From NCBI RefSeq assembly GCF_000172075.1, contig NZ_ABIC01000004.1, positions 62,001-126,000 of the forward strand: a DNA stretch of 64,000 nt. Reading direction: 5' to 3'. Both the position numbers and the translations under genes were made by a program. Shown piece by piece: positions 1-10,007 of the stretch. The notes beneath the pieces are model-generated. The model was given only the letters and a program-made list of their open reading frames with translations, was not told the DNA's origin and made no database searches. The number at the start of each line of letters is the position of its first letter. The stretch's first letter is position 1. The stretch is from Shewanella benthica KT99. GTDB taxonomy: Bacteria; Pseudomonadota; Gammaproteobacteria; Enterobacterales; Shewanellaceae.

Positions 1-1273
1 CCGCACCATAGTCATTAAAAACCGTACCGAGCTAGTAGCACAAACCATTACCAGTTATTTACAACGTACCGACCCTATGGCGAAAACCATTATCTTTTGT
101 AACGACATTGACCATGCTGATCGTATGCGCCGTGCATTAGTTAACTTAAACCCTGAGCAAGTGGCAAAAAACGAAAAATACGTCATGAAAATTACCGGCG
201 ATGATGAAATAGGCAAAGCTCAGTTAGAAAACTTTTGTAACCCTAAAAAAGCCTATCCGGTTATTGTCACCACCTCAGAGTTAATGACTACCGGGGTAGA
301 TGCTAAAACCTGTAAATTAATCGTGCTTGATCAAAACATCCAGTCGATAACCAAGTTTAAACAAATCATCGGCCGTGGTACTCGCATTGATGAAAAGTTT
401 GGCAAACTATGGTTTACCATTCTTGATTTCAAAAAAGCCACTGAATTGTTTGCGGATGATCGCTTTGACGGTGTACCTGAAAAAATAATGGTGACAAAAC
501 CAGAAGATATTATCGAAGATGAAGACGGCTCATTTATTGACGAGTTAACGGGAGTCGAGCCCGACACAGAGGATGGTAGCACTGACGGCATAAATGAACC
601 TGAACAAGATTACGACTCAGGTAGCGGATCAGATCTCGGTGAAATGGACAGTGACTGGGGAGACGACCAAGATGAAAAACGTTTTATCAAATTCCAAGTT
701 TCCGGCGTAACCGTTAAAAAAATAGCTGAACGTGTGCAGTATTACGACAGTGACGGCAAGTTAGTTACCGAGTCGTTTAAAGACTACACCCGTAAAACCA
801 TACAAAAGCAGTTTACCTCACTGGATGATTTTACCCGTAAGTGGCAAAATGCCGATCGCAAACAAGCCATCATAGATGAATTAGCCAATCAAGGCGTTAT
901 TTGGCAAGCGTTAGCAGAAGATGTTAGTAAAGATCTCGACCCTTTTGATTTAATTTGCCATGTGGTTTACGACCAACCCGCACTAACCCGTAAAGAGCGC
1001 GCCGAAAATGTCAAAAAGCGCAATTATTTCACTAAATACTCAGCCGTCGCGCAAAAGGTACTCAATGCTCTGCTTGACGCCTATGCCGATGAAGGTGTGC
1101 AGGCTATTGAAGGCAAAGATGCCTTAAAAGCGAATACCATCGTTGCCTTTGGTCGACCGCTTGAAATCGCCAAGAAGGCCTTTGGCGGGGCGAAGCAATA
1201 TAATGCCGCCATTAGTGAGTTAGAACACTTGTTATATCAATCAAGCAACGAAGCAAGCAAGAAATTAGCCTAA
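1..1273 (+). CDS. hsdR: Type I restriction enzyme R subunit, C-terminal part (partial)
   Basis: The reading frame is open from base 2, so the gene starts before the window and only its 3' part is seen. The visible part carries the second RecA-like half of the SF2 translocase: a motif V-like segment ([13 protein letters not shown]) and motif VI (QIIGRGTRI). A very acidic linker follows, then a helical C-terminal domain of the EcoEI R type that docks to the methylase core. In the family, HsdR supplies ATP-driven DNA translocation and the nuclease of the HsdRMS complex; the nuclease and Walker A regions lie upstream of the window. hsdM starts 84 bases downstream on the same strand. Family assignment is firm; whether the missing N-terminus is intact cannot be seen. 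Confidence 0.93.
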   Translation, partial: RTIVIKNRTELVAQTITSYLQRTDPMAKTIIFCNDIDHADRMRRALVNLNPEQVAKNEKYVMKITGDDEIGKAQLENFCNPKKAYPVIVTTSELMTTGVDAKTCKLIVLDQNIQSITKFKQIIGRGTRIDEKFGKLWFTILDFKKATELFADDRFDGVPEKIMVTKPEDIIEDEDGSFIDELTGVEPDTEDGSTDGINEPEQDYDSGSGSDLGEMDSDWGDDQDEKRFIKFQVSGVTVKKIAERVQYYDSDGKLVTESFKDYTRKTIQKQFTSLDDFTRKWQNADRKQAIIDELANQGVIWQALAEDVSKDLDPFDLICHVVYDQPALTRKERAENVKKRNYFTKYSAVAQKVLNALLDAYADEGVQAIEGKDALKANTIVAFGRPLEIAKKAFGGAKQYNAAISELEHLLYQSSNEASKKLA

Positions 1274-1357
1274 ACAGCTGCCGGTTGGGCGCTAGTCCGA
1301 CCCTTTAGTCATTAAAAGCAATTAAATACCCGTTAAATACCAATTAAAGAGAAAACA

Positions 1358-2845
1358 ATGTCAATCAGTTCAGTCATTAAATCCATTCAAGATATTATGC
1401 GTAAAGATGCCGGTATAGACGGTGACGCGCAACGATTAGGGCAAATGTCTTGGTTACTGTTTTTGAAAATATTTGATGCCCAAGAAGAAGAGCTAGAATT
1501 TGAACAAAGTGATTATCAAAGCCCGTTACCTGAGCAATTTCTATGGCGCAATTGGGCGGCCGACAACCAAGGGATCACCGGTGAAGAGCTGTTATATTTT
1601 GTTAACAATAAACTCTTTGTTGAGCTAAAAAACCTGTATGCACCTCTAGATATCAATCCGCGTGGATTTGTGGTGAAAGAAGCGTTAAGCGATGCCTTTA
1701 ATTACATGAAAAACGGTACCTTGCTGCGCCAGGTGATCAACAAACTTAACGATATCGATTTTACCAATTCGGAAGAACGTCACTTGTTTGGTGACTTGTA
1801 CGAGCAAATATTAAAAGACTTACAAAGCGCCGGTAATGCCGGTGAATTTTACACCCCGCGGGCGATAACCCGCTTTATCGTTGACCGTATTGATCCTAAG
1901 TTGGGTGAAAGTATTCTCGACCCCGCTTGTGGCACCGGTGGCTTTTTAGCCTGTAGTTTTGATCATGTAAAAAATAATTATATTAAAAACAACACTACCG
2001 ATTTACCTATCTTACAACGACAAATTCACGGCGTTGAAAAAAAGCAATTACCGCATTTACTCTGTACCACCAATATGCTGTTACACGGCATTGAAGTACC
2101 CACCCAAATTAAGCACGGCAATACCCTAAGCAAACCACTTTCTAGCTGGGATGACGAGTACGATATCATTGTTACCAATCCACCATTTGGTGGCACCGAA
2201 GAAGACGGCATTGAAAAGAATTTCCCCACTGAATATCGCACCCGTGAAACCGCCGATTTGTTCTTGCAATTAATCATTGAAGTGCTTAAAGAGCCTTCAG
2301 CGGGCAAAGAGGGTGGCCGTGCTGCGGTAGTCTTACCTGATGGCACCTTGTTTGGTGAAGGGGTTAAAACCAAAATTAAAAAATTGCTCACAGAAGAGTG
2401 TAACCTGCACACCATAGTGCGTTTACCTAACGGGGTGTTTGCGCCGTATACCAGTATTAAAACTAACATACTGTTCTTCACTAAAGGCAAGCCAACGACA
2501 AAAGTATGGTTCTACGAGCATCCATACCCAGCGGGCGTTAAAAGTTACAACAAAACTAAACCGATGAAGTTTGCAGAGTTCCAAACTGAAATTGACTGGT
2601 GGGGCACCGAGGCCGATGGTTTTGCCAGCCGCAAAACTACCGAGCAAGCATGGCAGGTTAGCATTGACGATATTATTGCCCGTAACTTCAATCTTGATAT
2701 TAAAAACCCTCATGTGGGTGAAGTGATCAGTCACGATCCACAAGAGCTATTAGCCGATTACTCCAAGCAACAAGCTGATATTCAAGCCTTACGTGATCAG
2801 CTCAAAGATATTTTATCTGCGGCACTTGCTAGTGATGGTAAGTAA
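1358..2845 (+). CDS. hsdM: Type I restriction-modification DNA methylase M subunit
   Basis: This is a 495-residue N6-adenine methyltransferase. An N-terminal helical HsdM_N domain (about residues 1-150) precedes the catalytic domain. SAM-binding motif I is DPACGTGGF (from residue 188) and catalytic motif IV is NPPF (274-277), the pattern of gamma-class adenine methylases. Length is normal for HsdM. The start is preceded by AAAGAG. It lies between hsdR and hsdS and only two bases separate its stop from the hsdS start, so the two are probably translationally coupled. With HsdS it forms the M2S modification complex that protects host DNA. Nothing suggests inactivation. Confidence 0.96.
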   Translation: MSISSVIKSIQDIMRKDAGIDGDAQRLGQMSWLLFLKIFDAQEEELEFEQSDYQSPLPEQFLWRNWAADNQGITGEELLYFVNNKLFVELKNLYAPLDINPRGFVVKEALSDAFNYMKNGTLLRQVINKLNDIDFTNSEERHLFGDLYEQILKDLQSAGNAGEFYTPRAITRFIVDRIDPKLGESILDPACGTGGFLACSFDHVKNNYIKNNTTDLPILQRQIHGVEKKQLPHLLCTTNMLLHGIEVPTQIKHGNTLSKPLSSWDDEYDIIVTNPPFGGTEEDGIEKNFPTEYRTRETADLFLQLIIEVLKEPSAGKEGGRAAVVLPDGTLFGEGVKTKIKKLLTEECNLHTIVRLPNGVFAPYTSIKTNILFFTKGKPTTKVWFYEHPYPAGVKSYNKTKPMKFAEFQTEIDWWGTEADGFASRKTTEQAWQVSIDDIIARNFNLDIKNPHVGEVISHDPQELLADYSKQQADIQALRDQLKDILSAALASDGK

Positions 2846-2847
2846 TC

Positions 2848-4653
2848 ATGGCAGATATAACTAACCTAGTGAAAGACCTAGTTACCGACAATATAGATCT
2901 GTGGACTAATGCCATTAAAAAGCGCAAAGCAGTTGGGCGCGGCTCTAGTAAGAAAATTGAGCTGGTGGGCATTAAAAAGTTACGCGAACTCATTCTGGAG
3001 TTAGCGGTGCGTGGTAAGTTAGTGCCACAAGATGATAATGATGAACCAGCGTCGGTATTGCTTGAAAAAATCGCAGCAGAAAAAGCGCAGTTGATTGCTG
3101 ATAAGAACGTTACTAGTAAAAAGCAGAAGCCTTTGCCTGCAATAACTGATGAAGAAAAAATGTTTGAACTGCCTAGTAGTTGGGCTTGGTCTAGAATGGG
3201 AGATTTAGCACAATATCAGAAAGGCTATGCTTTCAAATCTAAAGACTATTTAGATAGTGGCTTCATGATTACAAAAATTCAAAACCTCACAGATAATCAT
3301 ACTCAAAACTCTGTATATATAGCACCTGCAAAAGCGATGGAGTCTAAACAATATCTTCTTTCTGATGGCGATATTGTTATGACGACCGTTGGAAGTTGGT
3401 TCACAGCTCCAATTTCCGCGGTGGGCAGATCATTTTTAATTAGTAAACTATTTGATAATTCTTTATTAAATCAAAATGCAGTCAGGATAAGCTCAGTGAA
3501 AGAGTTTGATCCAATGTATCTATATATATGTGTTAACTCTCCAATATTCAAAAATTATTTAGTAAAAGAAGCACAAGGAACTGCTAATCAGGCCAGCATT
3601 ACTCAGGCAAGTATTAAACATTTTTTAATTTGCGTCCCACCACTAGCAGAACAACACCGCATTGTTGCTAAAGCTGATGAACTGATGACCTTGTGTGACC
3701 AGTTAGAGCAACAAACCGAAGAAAGCCTTAGCGCACACCAAACCTTGGTTGAAGTCCTACTGTCGACGCTCACAGAAAGTAAGAGCGCAGAAGATTTTCA
3801 AACAAGTTGGCAACGTATCGCCGAGTACTTTGACCTACTGTTCACCACTGAACTCAGCATAGAGAAACTAAAACAAACCATCCTACAGTTAGCGGTCATG
3901 GGCAAACTTGTGCCACAAAACCCAAGTGACGAACCCGCAAGCGTATTACTTGAAAAAATAGCCGAAGAAAAAGCGCAGCTAATTTCCGATAAGAAAATCA
4001 AAAAGCAAAAAGCATTACCTGCGATTACTGATGAAGAAAAACCGTTTGAACTACCTAGTGGTTGGGAATTTGAAAGATTAGGAAACTTAACTTCAAGGCT
4101 TGGTTCTGGTAGTACACCTCGCGGTGGACAAAGTGCGTATGTTGATAAAGGTATTATATTTTTGCGTTCGCAAAATGTTTGGAATGACGGCTTAAAGTTA
4201 GATGATACGGCTTACATAACAGATGAAACGCACGATAAAATGGTAAATACTCATGTATTTCCTAACGATGTTTTGCTGAATATTACCGGTGCTTCTTTAG
4301 GTCGTTCAATTATTTTCCCTGAAAAGCTAGTTACTGCAAATGTTAGTCAGCATGTAACGATAATAAGATTGTTAGAAGTAAGTATGTGTAAATTTTTACA
4401 CTTGGGAATTATGTCACCTTTAGTTCAAAAACTTGTTTGGGGTCGTCAAGTGGGAATGGCAATTGAAGGTTTAAGTAAAAAAGTTCTAGAGCAATTTGAA
4501 TTTCCAGTACCTCCTCTAGCAGAACAACAGCGCATAGTTGCGAAAGTCGATGAATTGATGGCCTTGTGTGAGCAACTCAAAGCCCGCTTAAGCGACGCCC
4601 AAACCACCCAACTACACCTTGCCGATGCAGTGGTTAGTAATAGCCTTAAGTAA
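2848..4653 (+). CDS. hsdS: Type I restriction-modification specificity S subunit
   Basis: This 601-residue protein has two target-recognition domains (about residues 100-260 and 400-550). Each is followed by a conserved helical spacer starting PPLAEQ (near residues 264 and 555). HsdS determines the bipartite DNA target of the whole complex. The segments before each TRD are also repeated: GKLVPQ, then DEPASVLLEKIA, then PAITDEEK, occur near the N-terminus and again around residue 350. This internal duplication is the usual two-fold HsdS layout, and at DNA level it gives homology for TRD exchange. The TRD sequences look AT-rich compared with the conserved parts, as expected for exchanged domains. 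The target sequence cannot be predicted by eye. Confidence 0.95.
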   Translation: MADITNLVKDLVTDNIDLWTNAIKKRKAVGRGSSKKIELVGIKKLRELILELAVRGKLVPQDDNDEPASVLLEKIAAEKAQLIADKNVTSKKQKPLPAITDEEKMFELPSSWAWSRMGDLAQYQKGYAFKSKDYLDSGFMITKIQNLTDNHTQNSVYIAPAKAMESKQYLLSDGDIVMTTVGSWFTAPISAVGRSFLISKLFDNSLLNQNAVRISSVKEFDPMYLYICVNSPIFKNYLVKEAQGTANQASITQASIKHFLICVPPLAEQHRIVAKADELMTLCDQLEQQTEESLSAHQTLVEVLLSTLTESKSAEDFQTSWQRIAEYFDLLFTTELSIEKLKQTILQLAVMGKLVPQNPSDEPASVLLEKIAEEKAQLISDKKIKKQKALPAITDEEKPFELPSGWEFERLGNLTSRLGSGSTPRGGQSAYVDKGIIFLRSQNVWNDGLKLDDTAYITDETHDKMVNTHVFPNDVLLNITGASLGRSIIFPEKLVTANVSQHVTIIRLLEVSMCKFLHLGIMSPLVQKLVWGRQVGMAIEGLSKKVLEQFEFPVPPLAEQQRIVAKVDELMALCEQLKARLSDAQTTQLHLADAVVSNSLK

Positions 4654-4705
4654 ACAAACATTAAGCGAATACGCGTTAAATTAACCGTCAATCAGGGATG
4701 AGGAT

Positions 4706-7700
4706 ATGAAACAAATAGTAGAAAAATATCGTGCGTTAAAACCTACAATCGATTACTTAAGTGATGAAATAGTTATCGCGCAAGCTTGGAAAAAAACGCA
4801 TGGTTATATCCGTTCGTTTAACTGGTACGCTGACACTTTAGCGCTGGATGTTTCAGCGTTAACCATTGAAGGTAATGCTAAAAAATGGGCAGGGCAGATC
4901 AGTCGAGGCAGAAATCTTAAAAAACTTGAGTTAGTGCCAGCGGCAAAAAGTGAAGCTTGGATGTTTGATGATACTGGCTGGCACCCTAAAGACTTTAGCA
5001 AGCGAAATAAAAAGTCACCTTTAAGGCCACTTGCTCATTTAACTATTCGTGACCAAACATGGGCTAGTGCTGCCATGCTTTGTTTAGCCGATGCCGTAGA
5101 AACAGTACAAGGTAATTGTAGTAATAAAAATCAAAGCTTCGAAATGACGCGAGCGAGTAAAGTTTATAGTTATGGCAATCGCTTAGTTTGTGATTGGAAG
5201 AATAAAGACAAAGCTTGGTTTCGTTGGGGTAACAGTGAGACATACCGTAAATTCTTTACGGATTATCAAAATTTTTTAAAGCGTCCTCTTGAGCTAGGCC
5301 GTTTAGTTTCTAATCAAGCGTTAGGCTCAGAAAATGTTTTTATAGTAAACCTCGATCTATCTAAATTTTATAACACCATTGATGTTGATGTGCTCATTGA
5401 GCGCCTGCAAGATATTTCATCGGGTTTTGGCCACGAAATATGCGATGACTTTTGGGTTGCTTTTAAACGCATAACAAACTGGCAATGGTCGCAAGAAGAT
5501 ATCGATTTAGCTAAAGAGCTTAAGTTAGGAGATATAGAAACAGGGTTACCACAAGGGCTAGTATCTGCTGGTTTTTATGCCAATGCTTACTTAGCTGATT
5601 TTGATCAAAAAATCGGTGATAAAATAGGCGGCGTGCTCTCTAAAACAGGCAATATTGTTTTACATGATTATTGTCGTTATGTTGATGATTTACGTCTTGT
5701 GATTAGTACTGATGATATAACACCTCAAAAAATAGCAGATGAAATTAACAAGGTAATTGGTAAGCTTTTAATAAAGTTTGGTGGTGATAAGTTAGCACTT
5801 AATACAGAAAAAACGAAAGTTACTCATTTATCTGACCTTGATAATAGCGGCAGCATGGCAAATCGTATTGAAATGATCCAAAGTGATTTAAGTGGCCCCG
5901 CAGACCGTGATATTTTGGATTCTACAGCGGGTATTTTAGAAAACTTACTTACCATAGAAGATGAAGCCACCCCCGTACTTGGCGACAACCACGCCGATTT
6001 AGCTTTACTACAAATATCGAGCTTTGATCATGACATCAGGCCTGATACCTTAAAACGGTTTGCTGCTAACCGATTAGAAAGCATAGTTAGAAGTAAAAGG
6101 CGTATTGTTTCTCTTGATGACAAAGAGACAGAACATGAAGGCAGTAATGAATTACTTGCCAAAAAGCTTATTCTGGCATGGATGAAAGATCCGTCACTTG
6201 CGTTAGTTTTACGAAAAGCTATTGAAATATATCCTGATGCAGATCTATTTGAACCAGTTTTTAAAGCTATATTTGAGCGAAGTAGTTTTGCTAAGGGTAA
6301 TCAAGAAAAAGATAAAACTACACAGACTATGATGGATTATTTACTTTCTGATTTATTTAGGTGCGCGAGTGATTTTAACGGTTACTTTCAAGTCATCACT
6401 TATCCTGAAAATATAAAACCATTCGCGGTTATTGAGTTGTTAGCGCGTTATGCGCAAAAAGTTATTGCTACTGACGGTTTATTTTCATTTACGGTGAGAC
6501 AAGCTATGATGTTGTTAGCCGTCACTAATAAACCGGTATTGTTAAATACGGGTGACAATATCCAAAAAGATCTACATTCGATTTTAGTAAATAACCCCCC
6601 AGCTTATCAATCACAACGTAGTGCCTTATTCGAAGTGGCAGCACAAATTACTGATAACTTTGATACTTATGCCTCGTTATTTTTGGAACATATTGAAGAT
6701 TTAACAGAACAGCGTTACGCAGCTCTAGAGCCATTCGCTAAGCGGGGTGGTCCTTTTTGGTTAGCGCTTTGGAAGCAGCTGAATAAAAAGGTTAGCTTTA
6801 AAGCTATTGCAAGGCAGATAAAGTGGGCCGCTCCACAAGTATCACTACAACCAAAACCTAGAAAACAACTGCTGTCTAAAGTAATTTGTTCTGACATTAA
6901 CGGTTTTGAGTTTGAACATGCGTTGATTAAGTTAGCACTTGGCCTTGTTGATGGGGCAGATCGAGATCCTAGCATTGTTGCTAAGTCCCCTAATGAAATA
7001 ACAGTGAAATTATCTCCGTCGTATAGCTGGGATAAAGTATGGTTAGCAGAAGTTAAAGAAATTGAATGCGAGCTAGCTCCGAGTAAAACTGGTGCAGACC
7101 CTAGGTTTGTTATACCTACATGGATCGACACGCAGTCAAGCCAAGATAACGGTATTATTTATTGGGTAGGTACAATACTAAGAGCTTCAGTGTTAGGGGG
7201 CGCAGACTTTACTGGTAGCCATTGGAAAGTAGGGGAAACAGTTACCTATAAAGGCCTAAGGACTAGTTGGTACAAACGGCGTATGGGGATGATGCATTCG
7301 CCAGAGTCAATTATTGGCGAGTTTGCTACCGTTAGTGGCTGGTTTTCTGATTTATTAATGAGATGCCTGCAATGGCCTGGTTTTGAATCATCTTTTGTTC
7401 AACACAAAGATGTTCGGGCCGTTCTTGATTTAGAGTCATTTATTTTATGTCTTAAGGAGCGCTTAGGTTACTTAAATGACTTGATTTGCAAGTCATCATC
7501 GTTGCCAGTATTACCTACAGAGGTATATAGACCAAATAACAAAGAAAAATTTAGAATTGTAACGGTACAACAGTTATTACCAAGAACTACTGATTTTAGT
7601 GCGGCAGACGTTCAATTAAACAATGAATCATTCAGAGCTAAACATAGAGATCATTTATTAGCGGTATGCCAACTTACCGTAAAAACGTTAGAAGCCAAAT

Positions 7701-8383
7701 TAAAAAGCGATGGTGATGAAAAAAAACCTTCAGCAGATTTGATTGTTTTTCCAGAAGTTTCTGTGCATATCGATGATCAAGACGTAATAAAGCGATTAGC
7801 AGATAAAACACAATCAATTGTGTTTGCTGGTTTAGTTTTTACAGATCATAAAGGGAAGTTAGTCAATATAGCTCGTTGGTTCATTCCTGACTATCGAGAA
7901 AGTGGCAGGCAGTGGATAATTAGAGATCAAGGTAAAGAAAACATGACTATCCCAGAGAAACAAATGGGGATAACTGGTTTTAGACCTTGTCAGCATATTA
8001 TTAACGTTCATGGTCACCCTGATGGGCCATTTAGATTAACAGGTGCTATTTGTTACGATGCTACTGATATTAGATTAGCTGCAGACTTAAAAGACAAAAC
8101 AGATTTGTTTGTTATCACAGCGCATAATAAAGACGTTAATACATTCGATAACATGGCTTCAGCATTGCAATACCACATGTATCAACATGTAGTGATTACC
8201 AACATAGGTGAATTTGGCGGTTCAACGATACAAGCGCCGTTTAAAGAGCCCTATGATCGCTTAATTTCGCACGTTCATGGTGTAGGACAAATTGCTATAA
8301 GTACCGCTGATATTGATTTGGCAGCGTTTAAACGCAGTTCCAAGAAGTACAAAGAAGTTAAAACTAAGCCGGCGGGAGTTTAG
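4706..8383 (+). CDS. drt1: Reverse transcriptase-nitrilase fusion, DRT type 1 (UG1)-like antiphage protein
   Basis: This is a 1225-residue fusion. The N-terminal third is a reverse transcriptase: motif A has D217 (VNLDLSKFYNTI), motif B is GLPQG (280-284) and motif C is YVDD (325-328), so the catalytic Asp residues are intact. A long helical linker (about 400-980) follows. The C-terminal 240 residues resemble a nitrilase/carbon-nitrogen hydrolase: a Glu in VFPEVS (E1017), candidate Lys residues K1077 or K1085, and a Cys in GAICYDAT (C1116), giving a plausible Glu-Lys-Cys triad. RT plus nitrilase is the published architecture of defence-associated RT type 1. The start is preceded by GATGAGGAT. 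It follows hsdS by 52 bases on the same strand, which suggests joint expression with the restriction operon. No retron-like msr/msd was evident beside it. Confidence 0.9.
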   Translation: MKQIVEKYRALKPTIDYLSDEIVIAQAWKKTHGYIRSFNWYADTLALDVSALTIEGNAKKWAGQISRGRNLKKLELVPAAKSEAWMFDDTGWHPKDFSKRNKKSPLRPLAHLTIRDQTWASAAMLCLADAVETVQGNCSNKNQSFEMTRASKVYSYGNRLVCDWKNKDKAWFRWGNSETYRKFFTDYQNFLKRPLELGRLVSNQALGSENVFIVNLDLSKFYNTIDVDVLIERLQDISSGFGHEICDDFWVAFKRITNWQWSQEDIDLAKELKLGDIETGLPQGLVSAGFYANAYLADFDQKIGDKIGGVLSKTGNIVLHDYCRYVDDLRLVISTDDITPQKIADEINKVIGKLLIKFGGDKLALNTEKTKVTHLSDLDNSGSMANRIEMIQSDLSGPADRDILDSTAGILENLLTIEDEATPVLGDNHADLALLQISSFDHDIRPDTLKRFAANRLESIVRSKRRIVSLDDKETEHEGSNELLAKKLILAWMKDPSLALVLRKAIEIYPDADLFEPVFKAIFERSSFAKGNQEKDKTTQTMMDYLLSDLFRCASDFNGYFQVITYPENIKPFAVIELLARYAQKVIATDGLFSFTVRQAMMLLAVTNKPVLLNTGDNIQKDLHSILVNNPPAYQSQRSALFEVAAQITDNFDTYASLFLEHIEDLTEQRYAALEPFAKRGGPFWLALWKQLNKKVSFKAIARQIKWAAPQVSLQPKPRKQLLSKVICSDINGFEFEHALIKLALGLVDGADRDPSIVAKSPNEITVKLSPSYSWDKVWLAEVKEIECELAPSKTGADPRFVIPTWIDTQSSQDNGIIYWVGTILRASVLGGADFTGSHWKVGETVTYKGLRTSWYKRRMGMMHSPESIIGEFATVSGWFSDLLMRCLQWPGFESSFVQHKDVRAVLDLESFILCLKERLGYLNDLICKSSSLPVLPTEVYRPNNKEKFRIVTVQQLLPRTTDFSAADVQLNNESFRAKHRDHLLAVCQLTVKTLEAKLKSDGDEKKPSADLIVFPEVSVHIDDQDVIKRLADKTQSIVFAGLVFTDHKGKLVNIARWFIPDYRESGRQWIIRDQGKENMTIPEKQMGITGFRPCQHIINVHGHPDGPFRLTGAICYDATDIRLAADLKDKTDLFVITAHNKDVNTFDNMASALQYHMYQHVVITNIGEFGGSTIQAPFKEPYDRLISHVHGVGQIAISTADIDLAAFKRSSKKYKEVKTKPAGV

Positions 8384-8394
8384 GTGTTGTGAAT

Positions 8395-8545
8395 GTAACC
8401 GTTCACCAGCCCCTTATTGACACGATCAATTGATGATCGATAAGGTTTGGTCATATAGCTATTGAACGATCTCTTTTCCATGTGAAAATGGCTTCATGAA
8501 AAAGAAAAAACAATTCGAGCACGAGCCGCCTTCGATTGATAATAT
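8395..8545 (+). mobile_element. Inverted 5'-end fragment of a second IS66-family element
   Basis: The first ~110 bases are a near-perfect inverted copy of the right end of the adjacent IS66 element (about 9999-10108), starting with GTAACCGTTCACCAG. The similarity runs through the promoter region into the first codons of a transposase (ATG at 8496, MKKKKQF), after which the sequences diverge. It ends exactly where the adjacent element's left terminus begins (8546). The simplest reading is that an older IS66 relative in + orientation was hit by the 8546-10108 copy, or that flanking DNA was deleted after insertion. Confidence 0.75.
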
Positions 8546-8571
8546 GTAAGCATTCACCAGAGGGGGATTGA

Positions 8572-10007
8572 CTAAGCTGAGGTTAGTCCAAATACGTCTG
8601 GGTAGTCGCATTTACCCACCACGCCCGCAATGATAGTGCTGATCACTGTTATCGGGGATAACTTGCGCTTCTTGCACGTTTCAACGACTGAGAGGATCCG
8701 AGATCGAAACTTCTCACCCCTATCTGAACTGGTGCCATAGCAGATCTTGCGCATGATCACGCTGCCACGCAAACAACGCTCGGCTTCGTTATTGGTCAAA
8801 GGTGTCCCTGGGTGATTGAGAAAAACCCATAAACCTTGCTCATATTTGAGAATATGCCGGCATCGGCCTGAGTAGCGTGAAGCGGGCACATTTTCCCCGC
8901 ACTCAAGCCAGCGCTTAATATTGCGCCTTAGTCGTTGCATTCGCCGACGCCACATTATTTCGTCAACGTCACCGGCTTCATATCTATGTTGAGTGCGAAA
9001 TACGGACTTGAATAGCAATACCAGTCGATTGCCGATACTCGCGGTAAGCCCCTTACCTGAATAATCGGCCATTTGTTGTAAATTACGCTGCACATGGTCA
9101 AGGCAAAATTGATGCCGTTCGGGCTCAATCCAGTTGTAGCTGGGACATTGGTCACTCACGACAATCGCTTGGGTATGCTCGCCTAATATCGATTTGGCTG
9201 CATCCTTATTACGAAAATATTTCACCTGTTGGAATACGGCATCCTCACTCGATAACAACCAGACCCAGCGGGTATGCTCTTCACCATTACGATTGTGCGT
9301 CGTCTCGTCAACATGCACTAATGACGCTTTTTTTATGTGTTGATGCAGAGCTTGGTGTGTCGGCGTCAGCATACTACTGACTCGCCCTTGCGCTTCAGAA
9401 ATCAGACCGGTAGAGAAATGAGTCCCGTATTGGTCTTGCAGTAAACGTTGAATTTTACGTACGCTCAGGTGATACAAGCCACTGAGCACAGCCACGTAAC
9501 TGAGCAATCGTGGCCCCATCTGACCATCGGGAGCCTCTTCAGGCAAGGCTCCTTTACTCACTGTGTTGCACTGCTGACAACGCCCGTGAAATAACTGGTA
9601 TTCAGTTATATCAAGTGCAGGTTTAGGTAATTCAAATACCTGATGACGATAGCTTGGAGTCGGGTTGGCAATGACCTCGCCACCACAATCAGAACAACAT
9701 GAATCGGGTAAGCAAGCGACTTGCTCATCGGTTGCGCTGAGTTCCGCTAATGGTCTTTTATGCCCCGTATGTCCAGGTTGAGCGCCAACCTTATTTCCAC
9801 TACGAGGCGTTTGAGCTTTTTTCGCTCAGCCTTATCCGCAGGGGAGTCAGAGGATGGTGATTTGGATGAGTTTCTAGAGCTCAATGCTAGGCGGTCTTCA
9901 TATTCACGTAACTTTTCCCACAGTTCTTGAATGAGTAAGTTTGCTTTGTTTTCACCGAGTTCAGCAACCGTAGGCGGCTCTGTTGCGAATTGTTTTTTCT
10001 TTTTCAT
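8572..10007 (-). CDS. tnpC: IS66-family DDE transposase, in two frames joined by a -1 shift
   Basis: The N-terminal part (ATG at 10007, MKKKKQF) contains a short leucine-rich coiled helix and a Ser/Lys-rich linker. The rest lies in the -1 frame and contains a Cys4-type zinc ribbon (SCCSDCGG and GRCQQC) and the DDE catalytic core: Asp in HVDET, Asp in VVSDQCPS and Glu in NNEAERCLRG. The frames join without loss at a minus-strand A AAA AAG heptamer (9816-9822): a -1 shift there changes KKLKR to KKAQTPRSG, which is the normal IS66 sequence. Either the protein is made by programmed -1 frameshifting or the gene has a one-base indel. All catalytic residues are present. A start within the -1 frame further downstream cannot give a complete protein. 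Confidence 0.8.
9816..9822 (-). promoter_or_regulatory. A AAA AAG slippery heptamer in the IS66 transposase
   Basis: Read on the minus strand in the upstream frame the codons are CGA AAA AAG CTC, so the run has exactly the X XXY YYZ phase of the dnaX-type slippery site. A -1 slip enters the frame that encodes the rest of the transposase. The upstream frame terminates at 9747 after about 20 further codons. I did not identify a convincing stimulatory stem-loop by eye. Confidence 0.5.

Noticed and set aside
2026..2743. Long antisense open frames over hsdM
   Set aside because: They lie opposite a strongly supported methylase, have no start signals and show no protein-like motifs.
4706..8383. Retron or group II intron origin of the reverse transcriptase
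   Set aside because: No maturase/endonuclease domain, no intron-like RNA ends and no msr-msd-like inverted repeats beside the gene; the nitrilase fusion fits DRT1.
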